Positions 21,926 through 32,075 of a stretch of 64,000 nucleotides of DNA are shown piece after piece (the stretch's first letter is position 1; each line of letters starts with the position of its first letter). Under the pieces are notes generated by a model that worked only from the letters and a program-made list of their open reading frames with translations, was not told where the DNA came from and ran no database searches. The translations under genes were made by a program, and so were the position numbers. The DNA comes from Nereocystis luetkeana (Eukaryota; Sar; Phaeophyceae; Laminariales; Laminariaceae): positions 1,972,940-2,036,939 of the forward strand of contig JARUPZ010000019.1 in assembly GCA_031213475.1 (NCBI GenBank), given 5' to 3'.

Positions 21926-23557
21926 ATGGCAACCAAAAAAAATCCGCAAACGGATCGAGGTCGTAGAGTGCGTAAGAAAAGTGAAGAGCCAACACGTACC
22001 GCGTACACGGCAGTATACGAAAACGCAACAAAACCAAGTAAACGAGTAAAGGAAACGACTACTATTAATAGTAAAAAATAAAGAATGCCCTTCTCAACGT
22101 TTTTTTTTTTTTTTTTTTTTTCGTTTTTTCTTTGTTTGCTGTTGTTTTTTTCTCGATCGAGCAGGGCGGAGGTGGCCTGGCGCGGAGAGCAGGAGCGTAG
22201 CTTTTTCGCAGAGATGGAGGGCAACATACGACGCAAGATCAAGCAGGGGCTCCTCTTTGCCGACGCGTCCCAAGAAACGACCACGACCTCGTCGCGCCCG
22301 GCAGCCGCATCGTCTCACCCCCCACCCGATACCATGCCAACGGTGAGATATAAACAAGACGAACACGTTTTTTTGTTTTTTGTTTTTTTTTTTTCCCCCT
22401 CTTTCGCGCACCCGCCACCCGTCGTCCCCTACACACGATCTTTCATTCCGATGAACGCTTTTACCCGTTGCGAAAAAAGGGATGTTCGTGTTGGTTGAGG
22501 TCTCTAGAGGTATGGACGTGCTGCAGATGGCACGGGAACGCGCGGTTGGCTCCAGGCAATTAACACGGAACTCCTCTCTTATGCATTATTCCCGAGCTGT
22601 ACGAGTCGGCTCGCCTCGTGAAGGATCTAAAAGATACAGCGAGTGGACATCGGTGGGCTCACACGTTACCCCGATGTCCCAATGCCCCACTGCCAGAATC
22701 CCTTTCCAGCATGGACGTTACCCCGATATCCCAATCCCCCACTGCCAGAATCCCTTTCCAGCATGGAACTCCTCAATCTACGACGTGGTATCATGTGTCG
22801 TGTTCCTTGGTACAAGCAACAGTTTTGTTTTTGACGTGTTTTTCGTACCGCGTTCGTTTTTAGCACCTGCTTTGCTTTCTTACGTCCCTGGTACGTATGT
22901 ATGTATACCTTTGAACAACTGTTTTGCGGTTGTCTTTGCACTTTCTTCTTGTGTTGTCTTTTGTCGGCAGTCCTGTGACCGCAGATAAAAGAAGCGCCTC
23001 TCTGTCGTGAGGATTGAAAAGTCGGGACGGGACACCCACTGGCTTTTAACCCTTTTTAGAAGTGCGGTCCGAGGCAGTTTTCGAAACAAGGTTTTGGGTT
23101 AAGAAGCCCCGTCATTCAGAAAACATTTTATCAACAGCGGAAATGTGGCACCACTATCGTAGAACGCGTCGTCCCGTTTTCGGGGGCGCATAACCCTAAT
23201 TCCAAGTAGTTTGTCCCAAAAACGGGACTGCAGTACTAAAAGGGTCGATGTGATGACACCCCCCCCGCCCCCACCATCACCAACAACAACAATAACAACA
23301 ACAACAACAACAACAACAACAGCAAAACGGCAACAATTGCCAATCGTTCCAAAAAGCTTGTCCGCCAAAAGTAGCCGTTTGGTGGCTATGGCAGCTACTA
23401 CTGCTGTACCAGGTACGTGATATCGTGTGCCAGATGCAGTCTCATCACTTTTGTTTCTTGCTTGCTGCTGCGCAGGACGAGGAGCGGTCCAACGCCAGAC
23501 ATGAGCAGACGAGGACGTCGGCGACGCGATTTTGCCGAACGATCTCCACAATGGATG
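21926..23557 (+). CDS. Possible spliced gene, unidentified (partial)
   Basis: Three segments look coding but no family is recognised. An ATG at 21926 (A at -3, G at +4) opens a 51-codon basic frame beginning MATKKNPQTDRGRRVRKK. Segment 22165-22342 follows a T-rich acceptor (GATCGAGCAG) and reads AEVAWRGEQERSFFAEMEGN then IRRKIKQGLLFADASQ, ending before GTGAGA. Segment 23476-23557 lies between CTGCGCAG and GTAAGC and reads DEERSNARHEQTRTSATRF then CRTISTMD. The second and third segments join in phase 0. The link between the first and second is unclear because only a weak phase-2 donor exists. No later exon was found: a LINE tail and SINE copies fill 23.6-24.4 kb. The charged helical character suggests a cytosolic or nuclear protein. 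Confidence 0.35.
22662..22767. repeat. Two-copy tandem repeat, about 53 bp
   Basis: ACGTTACCCCGAT, CCCACTGCCAGAATCCCTTT and CCAGCATGG occur twice in a row. Confidence 0.9.
23050..23244. mobile_element. Family B MITE with an internal insertion
   Basis: TTAACCCTTTTTAGAAGTGC at the left and CGGGACTGCAGTACTAAAAG at the right are about 195 bp apart, roughly 100 bp more than usual. Confidence 0.55.
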
Positions 23558-23604
23558 GTAAGCTGATATATTTTTTTACCTCGCGTGAACAATGCTACTA
23601 TTGA

Positions 23605-23724
23605 TACTGCGGGGGGCCATAGTAAATAGGACTGAATGCTGTTAATGTAGTAACAATAACGAAATATATACCTGGTATAGTTTTTGTGTGTGCCGTAGGT
23701 CCTATTTAATATGGTCCCGCGTAA
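23605..23724. mobile_element. Family A MITE
   Basis: TGCGGGGGGCCATAGTAAAT to TTTAATATGGTCCCGCGTAA. TACCTGGTA at 23669-23677 replaces TA. Confidence 0.75.
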
Positions 23725-23757
23725 TATGTACCGCTAGGGAACGAGGGGGCGAGCGGG

Positions 23758-24131
23758 TGGGGGGGGGGGAGGAGCGTCCTCATTTGTTCCCTGCCTTAGT
23801 CATTCGACCATTGACCACGCATCTCTTTCGAGACGGAGCACCGTTCCTACTACTGGTAGAACACCTCCAACAATTGGGCGCTCATTACGTTGTTTCCATA
23901 TATTGCATAGAAACTTTTTGCTACTATTATCCCCTTCCTTCTTGGCCACCTGTGGCCACCATCTATCTCCTAGGATAACGATCGTTTCGTCGGCCATATC
24001 TAGTCTATCAAACTCCTCCGTGTCACATTCGTCTATGTCCCTCATCTCCTCTTCCAGCACATCCCGTTCCTCCTTGTATTTTTCACATTCTCCTAGTATG
24101 TGAGTTCTAATCTCTATTGCTTTGTCACACG
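23758..24131 (-). mobile_element. LINE 3' end (family E, with C-terminal coding)
   Basis: The minus strand keeps an open frame of about 110 codons: AIEIRTHILGECEKYKEERD, then EFDRLDMADETIVILGDRWW, NSSKKFLCNIWKQRNERP and RLERDAWSMVE before a stop. This is the Cys/His-bearing C-terminus of a LINE reverse-transcriptase protein. The coding end runs directly into the short 3' sequence that other family E copies carry (GGTCAATGGTC, AAATGAGTAC) and then poly(C) on the minus strand (G run 23758-23770). It is 5'-truncated at about 24131, where a family D copy abuts it. Confidence 0.7.
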
Positions 24132-24137
24132 GGCACA

Positions 24138-24270
24138 GGGGGGGGTGTACTCGATATCAGGCATGGCCGCAGTCGTATGACCGTAGATCCTCGCATCCCT
24201 ATAATATTATAGCGGGATGGAACCCGTCGGGCTTTCCCCGACCAGGCAGACATTGCTTGCTCCAAGCGCC
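24138..24270 (-). mobile_element. Family D retroposon, 5'-truncated
   Basis: On the minus strand it reads AAGCAATGTCTGCCTGGTCG to CATGCCTGATATCGAGTACA plus C. Its C tail abuts the LINE coding end at 24131. Confidence 0.65.
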
Positions 24271-24400
24271 GGGGGGGGGGGGGGGGGGGGGGGTACTCCT
24301 TTGTTACTTGCCTTGGTCTTTAGGCCATTGGCCATTCATCTTTTTGGAGAAGGGGCCCCGTTCATACCCGTGGTGGAGTCGATGATGATGGTAAAATTAT
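24271..24400 (-). mobile_element. LINE 3' end fragment (family E)
   Basis: The minus-strand tail GGCAAGTAACAAAGGAGTAC plus poly(C) is preceded by a diverged version of the family E end. It abuts a family D copy through the shared C/G run. Confidence 0.55.
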
Positions 24401-24827
24401 TCAGACACCACAAGAGCAGATGCTCCATACCTTGAGGCACGCGCGATAAGCGGCCACCGCATGTGCATGAAGACATTTAAGTAAGAGCAGCATGAACCCG
24501 AGCATCAGGCCACATGCATGAAGACTCTTGAGAGCACCACGACCCCGGGCATCGGGCCCGGGCTGGATCTCTGCCGACCCTGCCGCTACACGTGACCACG
24601 GCAGCGGTAGCCATTTGCTTGTTATGACGCACAGCAGTAGTGGTCCCTCTCTATGAATAGTGCAGGTATGTATGCGCCACAGCCAACAATACCTCCACTA
24701 TAAATTGCGGCAACCGGTGCTATGCTCCTCGCACCACCGCGCTGGTTGGGTTAATCCCATCTGTCCGTCCCAAGCGATTTCTCGGGAACTTTCCCAGCAA
24801 GCGGCGGGCACTAAAGAAGGACCGCTG

Positions 24828-24938
24828 TTACGGGGGGCCATAGTAAATAGGACCTACAGTACGGCATACATAAAACCCTATACACTTACCTATTTTTACT
24901 TACAAACATTTGGTCCCGTTCACTATGGTCCCCCGTAA
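24828..24938. mobile_element. Family A MITE
   Basis: TTACGGGGGGCCATAGTAAA to TTCACTATGGTCCCCCGTAA. Confidence 0.8.
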
Positions 24939-24942
24939 TATA

Positions 24943-24983
<41 letters not shown>
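24939..24983. repeat. (AT)n array
   Basis: About 22 AT units between a family A MITE and the hairpin at 24983. Confidence 0.95.
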
Positions 24984-24987
<4 letters not shown>

Positions 24988-25050
24988 GATGTACTTTTTT
25001 CCTTCCTGAGCGAGCGTAGCGGGCGACGTAGGAAAAAAGTACATCAAATT
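24983..25050. repeat. Perfect 21-bp inverted repeat (hairpin)
   Basis: Arms 24983-25003 and 25030-25050 are exact reverse complements around a 26-base loop. It lies next to the (AT)n array and the start of a family F copy. Confidence 0.85.
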
Positions 25051-26075
25051 ATGCGAAGCGAACAGAGGTCCACAATTGAGTTTAGTTTCTTCAAGGATCG
25101 TAATTGCAAACCGGCGACTTGATAATGCCAAGAGTCCCGCCGCCAAGCTTCAGGAAAAAGCAGCTCCGACATCAGCTTGGATGCCACATATACGCTTCGC
25201 GTCGCGGATGTCGTACGTACGTACATACCCCAGGTAGGGTACTACTGTCTGTACTTCTTTTCTTCTTTCGATATGCTCTATGTCTGTACGTACTGTATGT
25301 ACGAAGAAAGCGAAAGCACAGCACGGCACAGCAGCAATAAACAATGAAAATGAAACCGAAAACTCGGAAAGGAAAATAAATCCCCGTCCCCTCTCGTGTA
25401 ATATTTTTCTGCCTGATTGGAACACCTTACACCCGGTCGAAAAGAAGAAAAGAAAAAATCGCACAGAAGAGCTTCTCTCTCTAGCCTCGTACGCCGCCCG
25501 CTCCTCTCGCGACCACCTCGCTACCGATTCGGTCCGGGCAAAGCTTTTATCACTCTCTGCCACAATCAGCCCCGTCGCCCGCCTCGCGTGAAGCCCGGTG
25601 CTCACCGTGGCCGTCGTTCGCCAGCTCGATAACGTTGGTGTTCAAACTGCACACCTCCCTCTTTCAACTTCAGCGTGGTCGCAAAAATAAGCACCGCTTG
25701 AATAGTATCTTGCCCTCCCGAACGACCTTCATAACTCGTACATACTCTATCAACAATCATAAATCGAAGCCAGACAAAGCCCGTTCATGCATCCCTCGTG
25801 TCTCGAGGCACACGCGACGCCTAGGCACGAAAGCGGCGACCGCGCTCCTTGCAACCCGCCAGCACCCGCAGACTCCCGCGACGGTGCCGGGTCCTCCCGC
25901 GATGCCGTGCTCGGAGAACACGCACGCACACGAAACGAAAGAAGAGAAAAGGAAGAAAGGACCGAGAAAACAAAGAACTGCTGGAAAGGTCCGGCAAGTA
26001 ATGAAAGGAGGCGGTTTGGAAGTGGGAGCTCTGAGAGGCCAGGGATGCACCAACCGAGCACGCTCAGGGGTTGTG
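25020..26075. repeat. Dispersed repeat family F, copy 2
   Basis: Same block order as copy 1: GAGCGAGCGTAGCGGGCG, CACGGCACAGCAGCAA, TTGGAACACCTTACACCCGG, GGGAGCTCTGAGAGGCCAGG. Confidence 0.6.
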
Positions 26076-26186
26076 ATCTAAGTATGTAGTTCTATATATA
26101 TACCGCTGTACTCTGAGCAAGGCGTTATAGGGGGGCCACCGCTGCAAGGTGGCGAATTCGTTCCCATACAACAGCTGTCGGGGTTA

Positions 26187-26291
26187 TTACGGGGGATCAT
26201 AGTTAACAGGACCTATGGTCTCCACTAAAACCCATACATTTACCTTTTTTTACTCACAATATTTGGTCCTATTTACTACGGTCCCCCGTAA
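26187..26291. mobile_element. Family A MITE
   Basis: TTACGGGGGATCATAGTTAA to TTACTACGGTCCCCCGTAA. Confidence 0.8.
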
Positions 26292-26398
26292 ATAGTGTTC
26301 CCCTACTCCCTGCTACTCGTGTTTTTTGGTGCCCAAAATGTACGTGCCGTAGTAGTGGCGTGACTGCCGTGCCACTAGCCCACCCTACCCTTACCCCC

Positions 26399-26515
26399 CA
26401 TGCTCCGTCCCGGCATTGTAGGGATGCGAGGGTTTATGGTCATACGACTACGGCCATGCATGAGATCGAGTACATATCTCCTATCGAGTACACCCCCCCC
26501 CCCCCCCCCTCCCCC
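26399..26515 (+). mobile_element. Family D retroposon, 3' half
   Basis: CTCCGTCCCGGCATTGTAGG through CCTATCGAGTACAC plus about 18 C, just upstream of the cyclin Y low-complexity exon. An open frame enters exon 1 from this copy, so a start codon inside it would be spurious. Confidence 0.75.
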
Positions 26516-26558
26516 TACGGCCATGCATGACAATAAGTACACCCCCCCCCCCCCCTCC
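26516..26558 (+). mobile_element. Family D retroposon, short 3' fragment
   Basis: CTACGGCCATGCATGACAAT, AAGTACAC and a C run, chained to the preceding copy. Confidence 0.55.
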
Positions 26559-26644
26559 TATTGCGCTGCTGTTGTTATCTCTGTCGATGACGTGTCGTTG
26601 TGGTTGCCGCTGCCTTCGTCTCGGACGACAAAAAAAAATCATCC

Positions 26645-27877
26645 AGACTCGGTGGTGGCGGAACTGTGCGCCATCACCCCGCGCATCGGCAACTCCTGCT
26701 CCTCTCCGGAAAGGGCGGTAGCAGCGGCCGCAGCTGGAGCGGCGGCGGCGGCGGCGGCAGCGGCAGCAGCAACAGCAGCAGCAGCAGCAGCAGCGGCAGC
26801 GACAGCAAGAGCGTCGTCACCAGCGGCAGCGAACGCAGCGATAGCGTTAGCAGCGGCGGAGGGCGAGGGCGATGAGGCGGATAATGAGGTGTCCCCTTTT
26901 CCGCCGCTCAGCCACCTCGACTGCGGCGACGGAAGCCCACCCCCCGGCCTGGCGCCCTTGGCCTTAGCCCCGGCGTGGTCGTCGTCTTCCTCCTCGGCCT
27001 CTGCCTCGCGCCCGGCGGTGCTGTGCAGGCTGGGCCAGGGCGGGGAGCCCCGCGTGCCGTCGGCCTCGTACGGAAGGAAGCGCAACGCCGCCGCTGCGGT
27101 CGCTGCCGCGGCCGCCATCGCCACCACCACCGCCACTTCTACCACCACTCCCGCCACCGCCGCCGCCGCCGCCGCCGAACCCCTCAACGATACTAGCCGG
27201 GGGTGGGGCGCCGATCGGCCGCAAGGGCAACAACCTACTCGGAGGCTCCCCAACGGCAGCAGAAGCGGAAGCGGCGGCTTGAACATTCGGTCGACCGCGG
27301 GGAAACCAGCGGGGAAAGGCTTGGCCGCGGCTGGGCCGGCGGCCGCAGGGGGGGCAGGGGCCGGGGGTGCGGGAGCGGGAGCGGGAGCAGGTGTCGCACC
27401 TCCAATAGCAGCAGCAGCAGCAGCAGCAGGGTCGGTGGCCATGCGTCGAGCGGCGGCGGCGGGGGGGAGGGGTGAGAGCGAAGCAGGGGCTAAGGCGGTA
27501 GGTGAGAAAGGGGAGGTGGGGGCGAAAAGGGCGCTGGATAAGCGGCCGCTCCCGCCGCAGCTTCTCGTGAGGCGCAACTCTACCTCCACTATTTACCTGG
27601 CGGCGCACGACACTCTGAGCGATCCCGACCTAGACGCGACTATTCGCTGCGTTTGCGCCGTGCTGCGCGCGCACATGGTCGAGGCCGTCTCGGTGACACG
27701 GCAGGAAGCGGGGGGTGTTTGCTTGACCCCCCCCCCGCGCGCAGGGGAAGGGGGAGGCGGGGGGGGGAGGGGTATCTGAGAAGCAGCAGCAGCAGCAAGA
27801 GCAATCAGAGCAGCAGCAGCAGCAGCAGCAAGAGCCGCAGCAAGAGCAACGACAGCGGCGGCGACGGCGGCGGCGGC

Positions 27878-27910
<33 letters not shown>

Positions 27911-28181
27911 TAGAGGGCACGGGAGCGGCATCTTCTTCTCGCTGGGGGTTCCGGGCGGAATTTGGCGGCAGACTAGACGCACACGCAGCCGGCGCAACAG
28001 ATTACGGCGGCGGAAGCGGAAGCGGCAGCGGAAGCGGCAGCGGGAGCGACGGCGGGCGGGGTGTGTGGAACGGGGCTAGGCAAGACTCCTGGCGAGGGGG
28101 GGGACGTGAAAGTATTCGACGACACTCCGCCACCCCAAGAATCTTATTCGTCGGCGGAAGGCGCCGATGCCGCCGGTGCCA

Positions 28182-28214
<33 letters not shown>

Positions 28215-30847
28215 TGGGGGGGGGGCAGGGGCTGGGGTTGCGGGCGAGAGCGAGGGCTGCGATGGTACCGCCGCTTCGCGAGATTACGGCGTACTACCGG
28301 GACCTGTACCACCGCACCCATCTGAAGTTTGACTCTATTGTCTTGTCCCTTATCTACGTGGAGCGCCTGATGAAGGTGGGTGGGTGTGGGATGGGGTGAG
28401 GGTTGGAGGCGGGGGGGACTCGATATCATGCATGGCCGTAGTCGTATGACCATAGACCCTCGCACCCCTACAACGCCGGGACGGACCACGTCGGGGAGGG
28501 GTAGGGTTAACCTGTATGTACTGTAGCTAGGACCGGGCAGAGCAGGGGGGGAAAGGGGGCATGCGTGGAACGTGGGATTGGCTTACGTGCCTGGTCGTAG
28601 CGTGGGGTGGTAATAGGTCTTTACTGCAGTATGATAGACCCCTTGTGTGACACGCGCGCGGGGGGGTACTCATTGTCATGCATCGCTATATTTGTATGAT
28701 CATAGACCCTCGCATCCCTGCAATGCCGGGACGTAGCAACGTCGGGTTTTCACGAACCAGGGGAGGGGAGGGGGGAAGTCACTGGTGCACGGTTCTTATT
28801 GGGTGGAGGGGCGATGGATGGCCGCCAATACGTTCGGTGCTGTGATGCCAAGAAGTCTGTCGATGCGCTTGCTGGACAGCGATCGCTGCTGGCTGTGACC
28901 AGCCACGCCTTTCAAAGATCCGTGCTTCGTTTTGTGTATTTGCTGAACAAGTCCAAGCCGTGATGCGCTCGCTGAACAGACGTTTGGTGGTCTCACGCTT
29001 CCTCCTCCTTTGCCATCCTTTCTTCGCTCCGTCTCTCTCTTTCCCTCTCCTCCCTCCCTCCTTCTCTCTCTCTCTCCCCCGCCCCCCTCGCTCTCCCTAC
29101 CTCCCTGCCTCCGTCCCTGCCTCCGCCCCTCCTTGTCATCCTTCCTTCGTCCCGTCTCCTTCTCTCTGTCTCTCCCCCCCCCCCCCCCCCCCCCCCCCCC
29201 GATGTTTCCGGCCTCATTCCTTGCTCAGCAGGAGACGAAGGGGGCTCTCCGCCCCCAGCCCTGGAACTGGAAATCCTTGGTCATGTCCGCCCTGGTGTTA
29301 TCTTCGAAGGTAGCGCAGCTCAGATCGGAGGGATCAAACGATTCCTATTGATATTTATTTCTATTACGGGGGACCATAATCAATAGGGACCTACGGTACA
29401 CACGAAAACCTGTATATTTCCCTATTTTTACTGCAGTAACAATGTTTGGTCCTATTTACTAGTGGTCCACCGTAATAGTTCATGGTCTAGATCATCTGTA
29501 GGATCTACGTAGTTCTCTTGTGTTGTCGATTCCCGCTTCTTGGCGATCTGTAGGTCAAGATAGGTCCACGGGCCGATCTGTAGGTCAGGGAGCCATGAAT
29601 TGACGATGCGTTTTACTGATTTTCCGGGCGGGGGGGGGGGGGGGGGGGGGGCGTACTCATTTGTTGCTTGCCTTAGTCATTTGACCATTGACCACGCGTC
29701 CCTTCCGAGACGGAGCTGGGGAGGGAGGGGGGGCGGGGGGGGGTGCTCGATAGGAGAGATGTACTCGATCTCATGCATGGCCGTAGTCGTATGACCATAG
29801 ACCCTCGCACCCCTTCTGAGGGCGGGGGGGGGGGGGGGAGGAGGGAATATACATATTTGGCCCACGTCGGACACCGACCGCACGAGGTTTCAGTGCCCTC
29901 CCGTTCGATCTGTGATTTTTTTTTTGTTTCCGTCCGATTTGGGGCCGTCATGTTCGATCCATAGGCTTTTCCCGTATGATCTGGGCCTTTTTGTTGTGTT
30001 TTTTGTTTTTTCGTGTCCGATTTGGGTTTCTTATGTTCAATCTGGATTTTTTGTTTTCCCGGGTGATCCGGTTTTTGTTTCCGTGCTGGGGATGTATGTT
30101 TTTTGTTTGGTCCGTCCTCGGGTCTTAATTACGTCCGTTTTTTTTTTTCTTCTTCTTCTTCTTCTTCTCCTTCGATATGATTTGATCCTTTTTTGCCTTT
30201 TTTGCCTCTGCCTTGGGACATGCCTGTTTGTTCCCTCCCTGTGAATGCAACGTTAGGTGTGGGATGACCACAGCATGTGGAATCGGGACTTCAGCGAGCT
30301 GTACCCTTCGTTCAGCCTGCTCCGGCTGAATGAGCTAGAGGTGGCTGTGCTGGGCGTCCTCAGGGTGAGGGAGAGAGAGAAGTGGGGTGGGCGAATCGGG
30401 AGGGGAGGAGAGATAGAGACGGGGGGGGGAGGAGTGGAGGGGGGTAGCAGGGGGGGGGGCGTACTCGTTTGTTGCTTGACTCAGTCGTTTGACCATTGAC
30501 CACGCATCTCTTTCGAGACGGAGAGAGAGAGAGATTTATTCGTTTGTTCTTTTGTCCCCTGTCCCATCGCCTGTGTTTGTGTGTGGCTGTTTGTTGCCTG
30601 CTCAGTTCAACGTGAGGGTGCTCAGCAGCGAGTACGCCAAGTACTACTTCCACCTCAGGTGAGGAAACAACCGTTGCTGTTCCCGCCGGGGTATTCTGTT
30701 GGCGCAGGGAGGGAGGGAAATGAAAGGGGGGGGGGGGTATACTCATGTCATGCGGGGGGGGGCGCTGACGATTTCACCGGACAACCGCCACGATATTTGA
30801 TGTCTACCGCGCGCTTTGTTTTGCCAGTGGCAGTAATAGTAGCAGTG

Positions 30848-30907
<60 letters not shown>

Positions 30908-30912
30908 TTAAA

Positions 30913-30959
<47 letters not shown>

Positions 30960-31014
30960 TTAGTAGTGGTAGTAGTAGTAGTAGTACCAGTAGTAGTACC
31001 AGTAGTAGTATTAA

Positions 31015-31073
<59 letters not shown>

Positions 31074-32040
31074 TAGTCGTATGAATAGTAGTAGCAGCAG
31101 CAGCAGCAGTAAAATGACCATCTACTTATACCCCGCACTGTCTTGCCCTCTTCCTTTCTCGCCCAACGAAATTTCTTGTTTCTGGCAGGAAACATTCCAA
31201 GTGCCCTCTTTCGTGCCCACCGAAGGGTCTTGCCGCCTCCCTCCCTCCCTCCCTCCCTCCCTCCCTCGACCCCCGAACCGAACTTCCTTTTCCTTCTCCT
31301 CCTGCTTCCCCCGTGGTTCTTCAATTCTCCCTCCCTTGCTTGACTTAACAGGGCCATGTGCGTAAGGGGAGGGCTATCGGAGGGCCAAGCGCCGATTCAC
31401 CCGCTGAACATGGATGGCGTCCGAGCGCTAGAGGTGGGTCGGTTCCCTGAGGCGGCTTTGGCTCAGTGACGCTGCGGACATCGTCCCTATCGTTACAGAT
31501 GGACCACCTGTGGGCCGGTCGTCCCTCTTTCTAGCCTTCGGTGCTGTTTCATTGTGCACGCTCCGTCTCCGAATTATGACTCGGAACAGTCTGTTCCGTC
31601 CGCGGTGGCGACGCCACGAATAGTAAACAGATGTTAACAGATGATACAGGTACAGCCAAACCAAAAAGCGAGCAGGCGAAGGAAGGAAGGAAGAAAGGAA
31701 AGGAAGCTTGTGCAATAAAACCAGCTTGCAGGGGTCTAACCGACCAGTCGCCCATGAAACGAGTCAACCAACCAACCATCACAGCCGATCAACCAGCCAA
31801 ACATTGCAGCCTACCAACCATTGAAGCCAGCCAACCAACCAACCAACCATTGTAGCCTACGAACCAACCAACCAATCAACCAAGCAACCCCTCTGTCTCC
31901 ATGGGTTCAGGACTTGTCTTCGAAGCTGGCCCTCGTTTCCGTGCGGCAGCAGGACCGCTCGAAAAAGACCATGTCCCTGCACGGCGCCAGCGACTCGAAA
32001 CTTGGACGAAAGGCGAGTCAACCGATGCTGCTGCTGCTGC

Positions 32041-32075
<35 letters not shown>

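Noticed and set aside
26639-27589. A 316-codon antisense open frame opposite cyclin Y exon 1
   Set aside because: It is Ala/Pro-rich, arises from GC-rich triplet repeats, and ends opposite a conserved cyclin Y segment that reads correctly on the + strand.
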